Assembly (NCBI RefSeq): GCF_002245625.1
Contig: NZ_NOIG01000006.1
Coordinates: 1 to 64,000 of the forward strand
DNA: 64,000 nucleotides
DNA from: Acidovorax kalamii
GTDB lineage: Bacteria > Pseudomonadota > Gammaproteobacteria > Burkholderiales > Burkholderiaceae_C
Reading direction: 5' to 3'
Shown here: one piece after another, positions 12,048 through 22,520 of the stretch
Layout: each line of letters begins with the position of its first letter
Numbering within the stretch: position 1 is the first letter of the stretch
The notes under the pieces: model-generated
Database searches by the model: none
Told to the model about the DNA's origin: nothing
Seen by the model: only the letters and a program-made list of their open reading frames with translations
Position numbers and translations under genes: made by a program

Positions 12048-13289
12048 TCAGTCGGCTTGCTTGCGCAGGAAGGCCGGGATCTCCAGGTCATCCATGCCGC
12101 CGGACGACAGGGCATCCACGCGGGCTGCTGCCTGCGTGCGGTTGGTGCGCCACACGCTGGGCACCGACATGCTGCCGTAGTCGGCCTGCGCACTGCCTGC
12201 ATGACCACCTTGCACGCCCACGGCGCCGCCCATCGTGCCCACACCCGCCACGGGCATCTGGTAGGCCATGTTGTCCGTGCCCGTGCGCAGGCCGCCCTGC
12301 ACCACCGAGATAGGCTGGCGGCGCGCATTGGCGCGCGACAGGCCCGTGGCCACCACGGTCACGCGGATCTCGTCGCCCAGGGTTTCGTCGTAGGCCGCAC
12401 CGAAGATCACATGTGCGTCGGTCGATGCATAGGCGTTGATGGTGTTCATGGCCTGGCGCGACTCGGACAGCTTGAGGCTGCCCTTGCTCGCCGTGACCAG
12501 CACCAGCACGCCCTTGGCGCCCGACAGGTCGATGCCTTCGAGCAGCGGGCAGGCGATGGCCTGCTCGGCGGCGATGCGCGCACGGTCCGGGCCGCTGGCC
12601 GTGGCCGTGCCCATCATGGCCTTGCCGGGCTCGCCCATCACGGTGCGCACGTCTTCGAAGTCCACGTTCACCTGGCCGTACTCGTTGATGATTTCAGCGA
12701 TGCCGCCCACGGCGTTCTTGAGCACGTCGTTGGCGTGCGCAAAGGCCTCGTCCTGGGTGATGTCGTCGCCCAGCACATCGAGCAGCTTCTCGTTGAGCAC
12801 CACGATCAGCGAGTCCACATTGGCTTCGAGCTCGGCCAGGCCTTCGTCCGCGTTCTTCATGCGGCGGCCGCCTTCCCAGTCGAACGGCTTGGTGACCACA
12901 CCCACGGTCAGGATGCCCATTTCCTTGGCGATGCGCGCGATCACCGGGGCTGCCCCGGTGCCCGTGCCACCACCCATGCCCGCCGTAATGAACAGCATGT
13001 GCGCGCCCGAGATGGCGTCGCGGATGTCTTCCACTCCAGCTTCAGCGGCATCGCGGGCCTTTTCAGGCTTGCCGCCTGCACCCAGGCCACTGTTGCCCAG
13101 CTGGATGACCCGGTGGGCCGAGCTGCGCGTGAGCGCCTGCGCGTCGGTGTTGGCACTGACAAACTCCACGCCCTGCACGCTGCGCGAGATCATGTGCTCG
13201 ACGGCATTGCTGCCGCCGCCGCCCACGCCGATCACCTTGATCTGGGTGCCCTGGTTGAATTCTTCGGCTTCGATCATTTCGATGGTCAT
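12048..13289 (-). CDS. ftsZ: Cell division protein FtsZ
   Basis: Tubulin-like GTPase that forms the Z ring. 413 residues from ATG 13289, preceded by AGGAGCTCCAAG; an in-frame ATG at 13382 has no support. GTP-binding loops GVGGGGSNAV and GMGGGTGTGAAPVIA are intact. The variable linker is followed by the conserved FtsA/ZipA-binding tail DDLEIPAFLRKQAD. Last gene of the dcw cluster; a 151-base gap before it probably carries its own promoter, though I cannot point to clear boxes. Confidence 0.99.
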   Translation of the reverse strand: MTIEMIEAEEFNQGTQIKVIGVGGGGSNAVEHMISRSVQGVEFVSANTDAQALTRSSAHRVIQLGNSGLGAGGKPEKARDAAEAGVEDIRDAISGAHMLFITAGMGGGTGTGAAPVIARIAKEMGILTVGVVTKPFDWEGGRRMKNADEGLAELEANVDSLIVVLNEKLLDVLGDDITQDEAFAHANDVLKNAVGGIAEIINEYGQVNVDFEDVRTVMGEPGKAMMGTATASGPDRARIAAEQAIACPLLEGIDLSGAKGVLVLVTASKGSLKLSESRQAMNTINAYASTDAHVIFGAAYDETLGDEIRVTVVATGLSRANARRQPISVVQGGLRTGTDNMAYQMPVAGVGTMGGAVGVQGGHAGSAQADYGSMSVPSVWRTNRTQAAARVDALSSGGMDDLEIPAFLRKQAD

Positions 13290-13440
13290 CTTGGAGCTCC
13301 TGTTTCTAAATTCGTATGCAATTGCCAAATGGGGGTTGGGGTACCGGGTACGGGAGAGCGTGGCGGTCCTGTACATCGCCATCGCTCACGCGGCGTTTGA
13401 TGGGGACTCCCTCGCGCCAGCCAGAGTGGGTATTTCATGG

Positions 13441-14670
13441 TCAGAAATTCCCCACGATGAAATCTTTAAAGCGCCCGAACGCAGTCTTCATGGACCCGCT
13501 CTTTTGCGCCACCTTGAAGCCGCGCAGGCGCGCCAGCCGGGCTTCTTCCAGGAGCCCCATGACCGTGGCCGCACGGGGCTGGGCCACCATGTCCGCCAGC
13601 GCGCTGGAATACTTGGGAATGCCCCGCCGCACGGGCTTGAGGAAGATGTCCTCGCCCAGTTCGATCATGCCGGGCATCACCGAGCTGCCGCCCGTGAGCA
13701 CGATGCCCGACGACAACACTTCTTCGTAGCCCGACTCGCGCACCACCTGCTGCACGAGCGAGAAGATTTCTTCCACGCGCGGCTCAATCACACCGGCCAG
13801 CGCCTGCTTGCTCAGCATGCGCGGGCTGCGGTCGCCCAGGCCCGGCACTTCCACCTGCGCCTCGGGGTCGGCCAGCAATTGCTTGGCATAGCCGCTTTCG
13901 ACCTTGATGTCTTCGGCGTCCTTGGTGGGGGTGCGCAGCGCCATGGCGATGTCGCTGGTGATGAGATCGCCCGCAATCGGGATCACCGCAGTGTGGCGGA
14001 TCGCGCCGCCTGTAAAGATGGCCACGTCGGTCGTACCCGCGCCGATGTCCACCACCACCACACCCAGCTCGCGCTCGTCGTCGGTCAGCACGGCCTGGCT
14101 GCTGGCCAGCGGGTTCAGCATGAGCTGCTCGACCTCCAGGCCGCAACGGCGCACGCACTTGATGATGTTCTCGGCCGCGCTCTGCGCGCCGGTCACGATG
14201 TGGATCTTGGCTTCGAGGCGGATGCCGCTCATGCCGATGGGTTCCTTCACATCCTGCCCGTCGATCACAAACTCTTGCGGCTCCACCAGCAGCAGGCGCT
14301 GGTCGCTGCTGATGTTGATGGCCTTGGCGGTTTCGACCACACGCGCCACGTCGGCGGACGTGACTTCCTTGTCCTTCACCGCCACCATGCCGCTGGAGTT
14401 GAGCCCCCGGATATGGCTGCCGGTGATGCCGGTGTACACGCGCTGGATCTTGCAGTCGGCCATCAGCTCGGCTTCTTTCAGCGCCTGCTGGATGCTCTGC
14501 ACCGTGGCGTCGATGTTCACCACCACGCCACGCTTGAGGCCGTTGCTGGGCGCCACGCCCAGGCCAGCCAGTTTCAGCTCGCCCCCGGGCAGCACCTCGG
14601 CCACCACGGCCATGACCTTGGCCGTGCCGATGTCGAGCCCCACCACCACGTCTTTGTACTCTCTTGCCAT
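13441..14670 (-). CDS. ftsA: Cell division protein FtsA
   Basis: Actin-like protein that ties FtsZ to the membrane and recruits later division proteins. 409 residues from ATG 14670 (MAREYKD...). Actin-fold motifs VVGLDIGTAKVMAVV (phosphate 1), VVVDIGAGTTDVAIF (phosphate 2) and GIVLTGGSSVMPG (adenosine) are present. The C terminus ends FGRFKDFIVGNF, a likely amphipathic membrane-targeting helix. Lies between ftsQ (107-base gap) and ftsZ. Confidence 0.99.
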   Translation of the reverse strand: MAREYKDVVVGLDIGTAKVMAVVAEVLPGGELKLAGLGVAPSNGLKRGVVVNIDATVQSIQQALKEAELMADCKIQRVYTGITGSHIRGLNSSGMVAVKDKEVTSADVARVVETAKAINISSDQRLLLVEPQEFVIDGQDVKEPIGMSGIRLEAKIHIVTGAQSAAENIIKCVRRCGLEVEQLMLNPLASSQAVLTDDERELGVVVVDIGAGTTDVAIFTGGAIRHTAVIPIAGDLITSDIAMALRTPTKDAEDIKVESGYAKQLLADPEAQVEVPGLGDRSPRMLSKQALAGVIEPRVEEIFSLVQQVVRESGYEEVLSSGIVLTGGSSVMPGMIELGEDIFLKPVRRGIPKYSSALADMVAQPRAATVMGLLEEARLARLRGFKVAQKSGSMKTAFGRFKDFIVGNF

Positions 14671-14777
14671 ATCAGCCTCTGCCCTTTTCTGTTCTGTCCC
14701 GCTGACCATCCCACCGCGTGCTCAACCGCCCGATGGCCTGCCCCGCACTTTGTGTTGCCTTGCTGCACTGCATCGCA

Positions 14778-15596
14778 TCACCTCCTGCGCACACCGCCGG
14801 TGGCACCGGCCACGGCCCCTGCGGCGTCCGGGATCACCGTGGTGACACCCCGCAACCGCAGCGCATAACCCCCGGCGTGGCGCAAGTCGGCCGACTCCAG
14901 CGCATCCACACGCCGCCCGTACTGCGCCGCCACCTGGGTCAGCGTGCGCGCAAACCGCTGCGTGCGCTGCACCACCTCTTCGGGGGTGCCACCGCCCAGC
15001 TCCACCACGGCATCGCTGTCCAGCCGCGCACGCCAGCCACCCCGGCCAGTGAGCTCCAGCTCTTCCACCTCCAGCCCCAGCGGCCGGAAAACGGGCTGCA
15101 GCAGCCCCACCATCTTCAGAGCCTCGGCAGATGAGCCCTGGGGGCCGAGCAGCCGCGGCAGTCCCTCCTGCTCGACATCGCCCACGTTGGCCTCGAACAC
15201 CTCGCCGTGGCTGTTGACCATGGCCGAGCCGGATTCCGGCCCCCAGAACGCCACAGCGTCGTGCTCCTGCAGCTCCACCCGCAGGCTGGCGGGGTACACA
15301 CGGCGCACCTGGGCGCTGCGCACCCAGGGAACCTGCTCGAAGGCCTCGCGGGCGGTGCGCAAGTCCACCGTGAAGAAGTTGCCCACCAGGTGCGGCCCCA
15401 CATTGGCCCGCAGCGTGACGGCGTTGTTGTGCACCAGCTCGCCCTGCACCACGATGCGCGCAATCGCAAAGCCCGGATAGCGCAGCACCCACCATGCCCC
15501 CGCTGCCAGCACGGCCAGGGCGAAGCCCACGAACAGGACCGACGCGGTCAGGTTCATGAGCTTGACGTCCAGGGGTGCGGGCAGGGTGCTGGTCAT
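14778..15596 (-). CDS. ftsQ: Cell division protein FtsQ
   Basis: Bitopic division protein linking early and late divisome parts. 272 residues: cytoplasmic tail, one membrane helix at about 16-37, a POTRA-like domain beginning YPGFAIARIVVQGEL, then the FtsQ beta domain. The ATG at 15596 overlaps the ddlB stop (TGATG), which settles the start; the upstream in-frame ATG 15878 lies deep in ddlB. Ends with a Gly/Ala/Arg tail. Confidence 0.97.
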   Translation of the reverse strand: MTSTLPAPLDVKLMNLTASVLFVGFALAVLAAGAWWVLRYPGFAIARIVVQGELVHNNAVTLRANVGPHLVGNFFTVDLRTAREAFEQVPWVRSAQVRRVYPASLRVELQEHDAVAFWGPESGSAMVNSHGEVFEANVGDVEQEGLPRLLGPQGSSAEALKMVGLLQPVFRPLGLEVEELELTGRGGWRARLDSDAVVELGGGTPEEVVQRTQRFARTLTQVAAQYGRRVDALESADLRHAGGYALRLRGVTTVIPDAAGAVAGATGGVRRR

Positions 15597-16585
15597 CAGA
15601 CAGCCTTTGGCCTTGCGGGCGTATCCAATGCCGCGCTCGCCAGAATGCGCAGGCACAGTTCTTCGTAGCTGATGCCCGAGGCCCTTGCCGACATGGGCAC
15701 AAGCGAGTGGCCCGTCATGCCCGGCGAGGTGTTCATCTCCAGCAAGAAAGGCTTGCGGTCGCTGGCGCGGATCATCAGGTCGGCACGGCCCCAGCCCCGG
15801 CAGCCAAGCGCGCGGTAGGCCTCCAGCACGATGCGCTGGATCTCGCGCTCCTCGGCTTCGGGCAGGCCGCTCGGGCACTGGTACTTCACATCGTCGGTGA
15901 AGTACTTGTTCTGGTAGTCGTAGGCACCATCAGGCGCCACGATGCGGATCACCGGCAACGCGCGGGCACCGGCGCCCTGGCCCAGCACGGGGCAGGTGAC
16001 TTCTTCACCCTCAATGAATTCCTCGCACAACACGTCGGGGTCGTACCGGGCCGACAGCTGCACGGCCTCTTGCATGTCCGAATAGCCGCGCACCTTGGTC
16101 ACGCCGATGGACGATCCTTCGCGGGGCGGTTTGACGATGAGCGGCAGGCCCAGCTCATCGGGCACGGTACGCACCACTTCGCGCTGCTGCCGGTCGGGGG
16201 CCAGCCACACGTAGCGGGGCGTGGGCAGGCCCTCGGCCAGCCACACCCGCTTGGTCATGACCTTGTCCATGGCGATGCTGGACGCCATCACGCCCGGGCC
16301 GGTGTACGGGATACCCAGCAGTTCGAGCGCGCCCTGCACCGTGCCGTCTTCGCCATGGCGACCATGCAGTGCGATGAAGCAGCGCGCATAGCCGTCGCGC
16401 TTCAGGTCGCCCAGCGCGTTCTGCGCCGGGTCGAAGGCATGGGCATCCACCCCGCGCGAGCGCAGCGCCTGCAGCACGCCGCTGCCCGACATGAGCGAGA
16501 CCTCGCGCTCGGCCGAGTCGCCGCCCATGAGCACGGCCACCTTGCCCAGGGATTTCACATCAATATTGGAATCAAAAGAGGTCAT
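15596..16585 (-). CDS. ddlB: D-alanine--D-alanine ligase
   Basis: ATP-grasp ligase making D-Ala-D-Ala for the peptidoglycan stem peptide. 329 residues. N-terminal [22 protein letters not shown]-grasp [17 protein letters not shown], and the metal/active-site end [19 protein letters not shown] are all intact. Starts with a 4-base overlap on murC and ends overlapping ftsQ, so it is translated within the dcw operon. Confidence 0.98.
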   Translation of the reverse strand: MTSFDSNIDVKSLGKVAVLMGGDSAEREVSLMSGSGVLQALRSRGVDAHAFDPAQNALGDLKRDGYARCFIALHGRHGEDGTVQGALELLGIPYTGPGVMASSIAMDKVMTKRVWLAEGLPTPRYVWLAPDRQQREVVRTVPDELGLPLIVKPPREGSSIGVTKVRGYSDMQEAVQLSARYDPDVLCEEFIEGEEVTCPVLGQGAGARALPVIRIVAPDGAYDYQNKYFTDDVKYQCPSGLPEAEEREIQRIVLEAYRALGCRGWGRADLMIRASDRKPFLLEMNTSPGMTGHSLVPMSARASGISYEELCLRILASAALDTPARPKAV

Positions 16586-18015
16586 ACCGCGCTCCCCTTC
16601 AGCGCTTTAAGCTCACTATTTTGTAGCAAATCTACCACCTTGCCCGGCACTGCACCGATGGAGCCGGCCCCCATGCACATCACCACGTCGCCATCCTTGG
16701 CGTTGTCGGCGATGGCCTGGGGCAGGTCGACCACGTTGTCGATGAATACGGGCTCCACCCGGCCCGCCACGCGCAGCGCGCGCGCCAGCGAACGGCCATC
16801 GGCCGCCACCACCGGCGCCTCGCCCGCTGCATACACTTCGGTCAGCAGCACGGCGTCGGCGTTGCCGATGACCTTCACAAAATCTTCGAAACAGTCGCGC
16901 GTGCGGCTGTAGCGGTGCGGCTGAAAGGCCAGCACCAGGCGGCGGCCCGGGAATGCACCGCGTGCAGCTGCCAGCGTGGCGGCCATCTCCACCGGGTGGT
17001 GGCCGTAGTCGTCGATCACGGTGAACGTACCGCCGTCCTTCGCGGGCAGTTCGCCATAGCTCTGGAAGCGCCGGCCCACGCCCTTGAAGCCTGCCAGCGC
17101 GCGCTGCACGGCTTCGTCGGGGATGTTCAGCTCCACCGCCACGGCAATGGCCGACAGCGCATTGAGCACGTTGTGTTCGCCCGCGAGGTTGAGCACGATC
17201 TCCATGTCGGGCAGCGTGACGCCGTTGCGCCGCTGCACCGTGAAGCGCATCTGGCCTGCCTCGGCCCGCACGTTGATGGCGCGCACCTGGGCGTCTTCCG
17301 AGAAGCCGTAGCTGGTGATCGGGCAGGTCACGCTCTGCAGGATGTCGCGCACGGCAGGGCTGTCCACACACAGGATGGCCGTGCCGTAGAACGGCATGCG
17401 GTGCAGGAAATCGACAAACGCGCCCTTGAGTCGGCCGAAGTCGTGGCCGTAGGTCTCCATGTGGTCGGCGTCGATGTTGGTGACCACCGCCATCACAGGC
17501 AGCAGGTTCAGGAACGACGCGTCGGACTCATCGGCCTCGACCACGATGTAGTCGCCACTGCCCAGCTTGGCATTGGCGCCCGCGCTGTTGAGCTTGCCGC
17601 CGATCACAAAGGTCGGGTCCAGCCCGGCCTCGGCCAGAACGCTGGTCACGAGGCTCGTGGTGGTGGTCTTGCCGTGTGTGCCCGCAATGGCAATGCCCTG
17701 CTTGAGGCGCATCAGCTCGGCCAGCATCAGTGCGCGCGGCACCACGGGAATCTTCTTCTCGCGTGCGGCCAGCACTTCGGGGTTGTCGGGTGTGACCGCG
17801 GTGGACGTGACCACGGCATCCGCGCCGTCGATGTGCGCCGCAGCATGGCCCAGGCAGGTCTGGATGCCCAGGCCCTGCAGGCGGCGCAGCGTGGCGCTGT
17901 CGGCCAGGTCCGAGCCCGAGATGCGGTAGCCCAGGTTGAACAGCACTTCGGCAATGCCACTCATGCCGGCGCCGCCCAGGCCTACGAAATGGATATGTCG
18001 AATGGCGTGTTTCAT
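16582..18015 (-). CDS. murC: UDP-N-acetylmuramate--L-alanine ligase MurC
   Basis: Adds L-Ala to UDP-MurNAc. 477 residues. [18 protein letters not shown]ossmann start, ATP loop [13 protein letters not shown], central [10 protein letters not shown] and DYGHHPVEM. Overlaps both murG (start side) and ddlB (stop side) by 4 bases. The last residues (NSELKALKG) are encoded by a truncated family 1 repeat (about 16597-16628), which explains a tail unlike other MurC proteins. Confidence 0.98.
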   Translation of the reverse strand: MKHAIRHIHFVGLGGAGMSGIAEVLFNLGYRISGSDLADSATLRRLQGLGIQTCLGHAAAHIDGADAVVTSTAVTPDNPEVLAAREKKIPVVPRALMLAELMRLKQGIAIAGTHGKTTTTSLVTSVLAEAGLDPTFVIGGKLNSAGANAKLGSGDYIVVEADESDASFLNLLPVMAVVTNIDADHMETYGHDFGRLKGAFVDFLHRMPFYGTAILCVDSPAVRDILQSVTCPITSYGFSEDAQVRAINVRAEAGQMRFTVQRRNGVTLPDMEIVLNLAGEHNVLNALSAIAVAVELNIPDEAVQRALAGFKGVGRRFQSYGELPAKDGGTFTVIDDYGHHPVEMAATLAAARGAFPGRRLVLAFQPHRYSRTRDCFEDFVKVIGNADAVLLTEVYAAGEAPVVAADGRSLARALRVAGRVEPVFIDNVVDLPQAIADNAKDGDVVMCMGAGSIGAVPGKVVDLLQNSELKALKGSAV

Positions 18016-19082
18016 GGTTGGGCCAACTCCTCGCAGGCAGTCACCACTTCGCGGGTGGCGTTGATTTTTTGCATGTTTTTGGCCTTCTGCGCGCTATCCA
18101 CCAACGTGGAGCGCTCTAAATTCAATAGCATCTGCGACAGCCCTTCGGGCGTGAGGTCGCGCTGCTGCACCAGCCAGCCGCCGCCCGCATCCACGAGGAA
18201 CTGCGCGTTGGTGGTCTGGTGGTCGTCCACGGCCGAGGGGAAGGGCACAAAAATGGACGCGGCCCCCACGGCGGCAATTTCGGTCACGGTGCTGGCACCG
18301 GCACGGCAGACGATGATGTCGGCGGTGGCAAACGCGCTGGCCGTGTCGTCGATGAACGGCGTGCATTCGGCCTCGACCCCGGCCGCCGCATAGTTGGCGC
18401 GCAAGGCGTCGATCTGCGTGGCGCCGCTCTGGTGGACCACGGTGGGCCGTTTTTCGGCAGGCATCAACGCCACGGCCTGCGGCACGATCTCGTTGAGCGC
18501 ACGCGCGCCCAGGCTGCCCCCCACCACCAGCAGGCGCAGCGGGCCGCTGCGGCCCGCAAACCGCTCGGCCGGGCCAGGCTGCTGCGTGAAGGCGGTGCGC
18601 AGCGGGTTGCCCACCCACTGCCCCTGCTTGAACACATTGGGAAAGGCGGTGAACACGCGGTCGGCCACTCCAGCCAGCACCTTGTTGGCCATGCCGGCCA
18701 CCGAGTTCTGCTCGTGCAGCACCAGGGGCTTGCCCGCTAGCACGCCCATCATCCCGCCCGGAAAGGTGATGTAGCCACCCAGGCCCACCACCACATCGGG
18801 CTTGACGCGGCGCACCACCTGCAGCGCCTGCCAGAACGCGCGCAGCAGGCGCAGCGGCAGCAGGGCCAGCGTAGCGATGCCTTTGCCGCGCACACCCGAA
18901 AAATCGATGAGTTCCAGCGCAAAACCGTGCTGCGGCACGATGCGCGACTCCATGCTGCCAGGCGCGCCCAGCCAGTGCACGCGCCAGCCACGTGCGCGCA
19001 GCTCTTCGGCCACGGCAAGGCCGGGGAAGATGTGGCCGCCGGTGCCGCCGGCCATGATGAGGGCGGTCTTCTGCGCGCTCAT
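18012..19082 (-). CDS. murG: UDP-GlcNAc transferase MurG (lipid II synthesis)
   Basis: Peripheral inner-membrane glycosyltransferase converting lipid I to lipid II. 356 residues from ATG 19082 ([13 protein letters not shown]). Conserved [29 protein letters not shown] and [12 protein letters not shown]. The reading frame stays open 201 bases upstream through the ftsW/murG repeat cluster, giving a spurious [10 protein letters not shown] duplication; the ATG at 19082 matches the family start. Its C-terminal stretch [18 protein letters not shown] is encoded by a family 1 repeat. Confidence 0.97.
   Translation of the reverse strand: MSAQKTALIMAGGTGGHIFPGLAVAEELRARGWRVHWLGAPGSMESRIVPQHGFALELIDFSGVRGKGIATLALLPLRLLRAFWQALQVVRRVKPDVVVGLGGYITFPGGMMGVLAGKPLVLHEQNSVAGMANKVLAGVADRVFTAFPNVFKQGQWVGNPLRTAFTQQPGPAERFAGRSGPLRLLVVGGSLGARALNEIVPQAVALMPAEKRPTVVHQSGATQIDALRANYAAAGVEAECTPFIDDTASAFATADIIVCRAGASTVTEIAAVGAASIFVPFPSAVDDHQTTNAQFLVDAGGGWLVQQRDLTPEGLSQMLLNLERSTLVDSAQKAKNMQKINATREVVTACEELAQP
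18069..18133 (-). repeat. Family 1 dispersed repeat inside murG 3' end
   Basis: On the minus strand: GCTATTGAATTTAGAGCGCTC, then GTGGATAGCGCGCAG and AGGCCAAAAAC, matching the repeat's AGCGCT, GGATAAGCGC and GGCCA blocks. It stays open in the murG frame. Confidence 0.7.
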
Positions 19083-19272
19083 ACGCGACCTCCCCTCATG
19101 AGGCACTGCGTGCCTGGCATTGCTTGCGCAATGCACCGCTTGTTTTTGTGAAACAAACTTCTCATACGCGGCCTCCGCGCATCGAATGCTCCGCATTCGG
19201 CAGCGTTGAAACGCTGCTGCAGCTTGTTTTGATGAAACAAACTTCTCATACGCGGCCTCCGCGCATGAGAAG
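19078..19272. repeat. Hairpin-rich tandem repeat at the ftsW/murG junction
   Basis: Two 34-bp direct copies at 19149-19182 and 19233-19266 (84 bases apart) and a diverged third copy of the end segment at 19078-19099 touching the murG ATG. Between them are perfect small hairpins: AGGCAC/GTGCCT (19101-19115), GCATTGC/GCAATGC (19117-19134), CGAATGC/GCATTCG (19183-19199), CAGCGTT/AACGCTG (19201-19216) and CTTCTCAT/ATGAGAAG (19242-19272). The first transcribed copy overlaps the last codons and stop of ftsW. Confidence 0.85.
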
Positions 19273-20514
19273 CTTGTTTTCATAGTCCACCCTGAGAACC
19301 ACTGCCAGCGCCACGAGATTCATCAGGATCGCCGACCCGCCAAAACTCATCAGCGGCAGCGTGAGCCCCTTGGTCGGCAAGGCGCCCAGGTTCACGCCCA
19401 TGTTGATGAAGGCCTGGAAGCCGATCCAGATCGCCACGCCCTGCGCGACGAGGCCGGAGAACACGCGGTCCAGCGCAATCGCCTGGCGGCCGATGTGCAT
19501 GATGCGGCGGATCATCCAGAAGAACAGCACGATGAGGGCCAGCACACCCACCAGACCAAATTCCTCGCCAATCACGGCCAGCAGGAAGTCGGTGTGGGCC
19601 TCTGGCAGCCAGTGCAGCTTTTCCACACTGCCGCCCAGGCCCACGCCAAAAATCTCGCCCCGCCCGATGGCGATCAGCGAGTGCGACAGCTGGTAGCCCT
19701 TGCCCAGCGCGTGCTGTTCGCTGAACGGATCGAGGTAGGCAAACACGCGCTCACGCCGCCAGGGCGAGCTGGCGATCATGATGGCGAAAGCGCCCACCAG
19801 AACGCCTGCGATCAGGAAGAACATGCGGGCATTGACGCCACCCAGGAACAGGATGCCCATGGCGATCACCGCCACCACCATGAAGGCGCCCATGTCGGGC
19901 TCGGCCAGCAGCAGCACCCCCACGATGGCCACGGCCGCGCCCATGGGCAGCACGGCGCGGAAGAAGCGTTCCTTCACTTCCATCTTGCGCACCATGTAGT
20001 CGGCGGCGTAGATGAGCACGGCAAACTTGGCCACCTCGGACGGCTGAAAGCCGATGGGCCCGATGGACAGCCAGCGCCGCGCGCCATTGACCACCTTGCC
20101 CACGCCGGGGATCAGCACCGCCACCAGCAGCAGCAGCGCCACCACAAACAGCCAGGGCGCGACCCGCTCCCACAGCGCCATGGGCACCTGGAACGCCAGC
20201 AGCGCCGCCACAAAACCTACCACCAGATACATCATGTGGCGCGTGAGGAAATGGGTGGGCGAGTAGTTGGCAAACCGGGGGTTGTCCGGCATCGCAATCG
20301 ACGCCGAATACACCATCACCAGCCCCCAGGCGAGCAATGCCACCACCACCCACAGCAGGGTCTGGTCAAAGCCCAGCACACTCGCGGGCGTACTGGACGA
20401 CTGGCGGTACTCGGTGCCGCCCACACGCACGGGCAGCACATCGGCCGCCTTGCCGGGCAGGCCGCCGAACCAGCCGGTCAGGCGTTGCAAGAGGTTGCTG
20501 GCGGGTGCGGTCAT
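19246..20514 (-). CDS. ftsW: Septal peptidoglycan glycosyltransferase FtsW
   Basis: SEDS-family polytopic membrane protein polymerising lipid II at the septum with FtsI. 422 residues: a cytoplasmic N terminus of about 50 residues, then about ten membrane helices. SEDS motifs: [40 protein letters not shown] and [19 protein letters not shown]. Start overlaps the murD stop by 4 bases. The final MRGGRV and stop fall in the repeated segment shared with the murG leader. Confidence 0.98.
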   Translation of the reverse strand: MTAPASNLLQRLTGWFGGLPGKAADVLPVRVGGTEYRQSSSTPASVLGFDQTLLWVVVALLAWGLVMVYSASIAMPDNPRFANYSPTHFLTRHMMYLVVGFVAALLAFQVPMALWERVAPWLFVVALLLLVAVLIPGVGKVVNGARRWLSIGPIGFQPSEVAKFAVLIYAADYMVRKMEVKERFFRAVLPMGAAVAIVGVLLLAEPDMGAFMVVAVIAMGILFLGGVNARMFFLIAGVLVGAFAIMIASSPWRRERVFAYLDPFSEQHALGKGYQLSHSLIAIGRGEIFGVGLGGSVEKLHWLPEAHTDFLLAVIGEEFGLVGVLALIVLFFWMIRRIMHIGRQAIALDRVFSGLVAQGVAIWIGFQAFINMGVNLGALPTKGLTLPLMSFGGSAILMNLVALAVVLRVDYENKLLMRGGRV

Positions 20515-22520
20515 GCCATGCCCTCCGCCGACTGGCCGGCATCGTCGGCCATGGACCGCACCGTGTCGCAGAAAACCTGGGCACGGTGTTCGTAGTCCTT
20601 GAACATGTCAAAACTGGCACAGGCGGGCGACATCAGCACCGCGTCGCCCGCATGGGCGCGCTGGGCGGCCAGTGCCACGGCCTCGGGCAGCGTGGAGGCA
20701 TCCAGCAGCGCCACGCCGGTGTCCTGCAGCGCGGTGCGGATCAGGGGCGCATCGCGGCCGATCAGCACCACGGCGCGCGCATAGCGCGCCACGGGGGCAG
20801 CCAGCGGTGCAAAGTCCTGCCCCTTGCCCTCGCCGCCCAGGATGACCACCAGGCGGCGCTCAGCGCCCAGCCCGACCAGGGCGGCCGCCGTGGCGCCCAC
20901 GTTGGTGCCCTTGCTGTCGTCGAAATACTCGACGCCCTGGATGATGGCCACGGGCTCCACACGGTGGGGTTCGCCCCGGTATTCGCGCAGGCCGTACAGC
21001 ATAGGCGCCAGCGGGCAGCCGGTGGCCGAGGCCAGGGCCAGCGCAGCGAGTGCATTGGTGGCGTTGTGGCGCCCCCGGATGCGCAGCGCATCGGCGGGCA
21101 TGAGCCGCTGAATGTGCAGGTCTTCCTCCACCTCATTGCGGCCGCGCTTGCGGGTTTCGTCAGCGTCCATGGCGCGCACCAGCCAGGGCATGCCGCTCAC
21201 GACCTCGATGCCGAAGTCGCCCGGGCGCCGGGGCATGTCGGCACCAAAGGTGATGTGGGCACGCACCTGGGGCTTTTGCAGCTTGACCTTGACGGGCGGG
21301 GGCAGCATGCCCATCACAGCGCTGTCTTCGCGGTTCAGCACCATGAGCCCGGTCTGGCCGAAGATGCGGGCCTTGGCGGCCGCATAGGCCTCGATGCTGC
21401 CGTGCCAGTCCAGGTGATCCTGGGTGATGTTGAGCACGGTAGCGGCCGTGGGCTCGAAACCGGTGACGCCATCGAGCTGGAAGCTCGACAGCTCCAGCAC
21501 CCACACCTCGGGCAGCGTGCCCGCATCCAGGTGCGTGGCCAGCGTGTCCAGCAGCGTGGGGCCGATGTTGCCCGCCACCGCCACGCTTTTGCCGGCGCGC
21601 TCCACCAGCTGCCCGGTGAGCGAGGTCACGGTGGTCTTGCCGTTGGTGCCGGTGATGGCCAGCACCGCAGGCGCGTACGCATGCGAGGCGCGCAGCGCGG
21701 CCAGCGCATCGGAGTACAAGCTCAATTCGCCCCCTGTGCGCACCCCATTTGCCTCAGCAGCTCCCAAAACAGGAGCAACCTGCTGTGGACTCAGCCCGGG
21801 CGAGCGGTAGACGGCCTGCAGGTTCTGCCCCACCACCAGGCTGGCATCAAAGGCGCCTGCCACAAAGCGGACCTGGGGCATCTCCTGCTGCAGCGCAGGC
21901 AGTTGGGGTGGGGCGGCGCGGGTGTCGGCCACGGTGACCTGTGCCCCGCAGCGCACACACCAGCGTGCCATGGCCATGCCCGAGGCCCCCAGGCCCAGGA
22001 TCAGGATGTTCTGGCCCTGCAGCAGCTGGGCCATGGCCTCCGCGGCGCTCACCAGGGGTTCCGCGGGTGCGGCTTCCTCCCCCACGTCCGCGTCTTGCAC
22101 GGCATCGGGCTCGGCAGCGGCGGGCCCTTCGGGAGCAGACACCTCGGCAAAAATCTGCGCCACAAAATCGGCAGCGGCCTTGGCCGCCGAGACGGCAGGC
22201 ACGGCCTCAGGGTTCCAGGCGGCGCTGGGGGCTGGGGCCGTGGCGGCAGGGGCCTCGGTGGCGGGCGATGGAGCCTCGGTATCGGAAGAAGGCTTCAGTT
22301 CAAGAGCCGGCTCTTCGGGCTGGCCCATGTCCGTATCCACACTGGCATCTACATCCGCTTCGGCGGCCGGAGTTGTGGGTAACTCGGGCGGCGCCATCCC
22401 ATCGGGCGTGGGCCCGGCGCTTGCAGCACCGGGCGCGCCCACCCCCAGCCCCGCCTCGGTCGGCGTTGCCTCAGGCACATCCGGAGTGCCAGGGACGGTG
22501 GAGGGATCGTTCGGGTTCAT
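20511..22520 (-). CDS. murD: UDP-MurNAc-L-Ala--D-glutamate ligase MurD with long N-terminal extension
   Basis: Adds D-Glu to UDP-MurNAc-L-Ala. The protein is 669 residues against about 440-560 usual. The ATG at 22520 overlaps the mraY stop by 4 bases, supporting this start. Residues 1 to about 163 are an Ala/Pro/Glu-rich, apparently disordered extension with a short amphipathic stretch ([17 protein letters not shown]). The catalytic body then begins [15 protein letters not shown], followed by ATP loop [25 protein letters not shown], and [12 protein letters not shown]. An internal ATG at residue 163 could give a conventional MurD, but no clear ribosome site was noted. Confidence 0.95.
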   Translation of the reverse strand: MNPNDPSTVPGTPDVPEATPTEAGLGVGAPGAASAGPTPDGMAPPELPTTPAAEADVDASVDTDMGQPEEPALELKPSSDTEAPSPATEAPAATAPAPSAAWNPEAVPAVSAAKAAADFVAQIFAEVSAPEGPAAAEPDAVQDADVGEEAAPAEPLVSAAEAMAQLLQGQNILILGLGASGMAMARWCVRCGAQVTVADTRAAPPQLPALQQEMPQVRFVAGAFDASLVVGQNLQAVYRSPGLSPQQVAPVLGAAEANGVRTGGELSLYSDALAALRASHAYAPAVLAITGTNGKTTVTSLTGQLVERAGKSVAVAGNIGPTLLDTLATHLDAGTLPEVWVLELSSFQLDGVTGFEPTAATVLNITQDHLDWHGSIEAYAAAKARIFGQTGLMVLNREDSAVMGMLPPPVKVKLQKPQVRAHITFGADMPRRPGDFGIEVVSGMPWLVRAMDADETRKRGRNEVEEDLHIQRLMPADALRIRGRHNATNALAALALASATGCPLAPMLYGLREYRGEPHRVEPVAIIQGVEYFDDSKGTNVGATAAALVGLGAERRLVVILGGEGKGQDFAPLAAPVARYARAVVLIGRDAPLIRTALQDTGVALLDASTLPEAVALAAQRAHAGDAVLMSPACASFDMFKDYEHRAQVFCDTVRSMADDAGQSAEGMA

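Noticed and set aside
19083..19283. N-terminal extension of MurG with repeated [10 protein letters not shown]
   Set aside because: The extension is translated from the junction repeat; MurG homologues start at the ATG 19082.
20337..22382. 681-codon plus-strand frame opposite murD
   Set aside because: Antisense shadow produced by GC-rich codon bias; His/Gln/Arg/Gly-rich with no domain.
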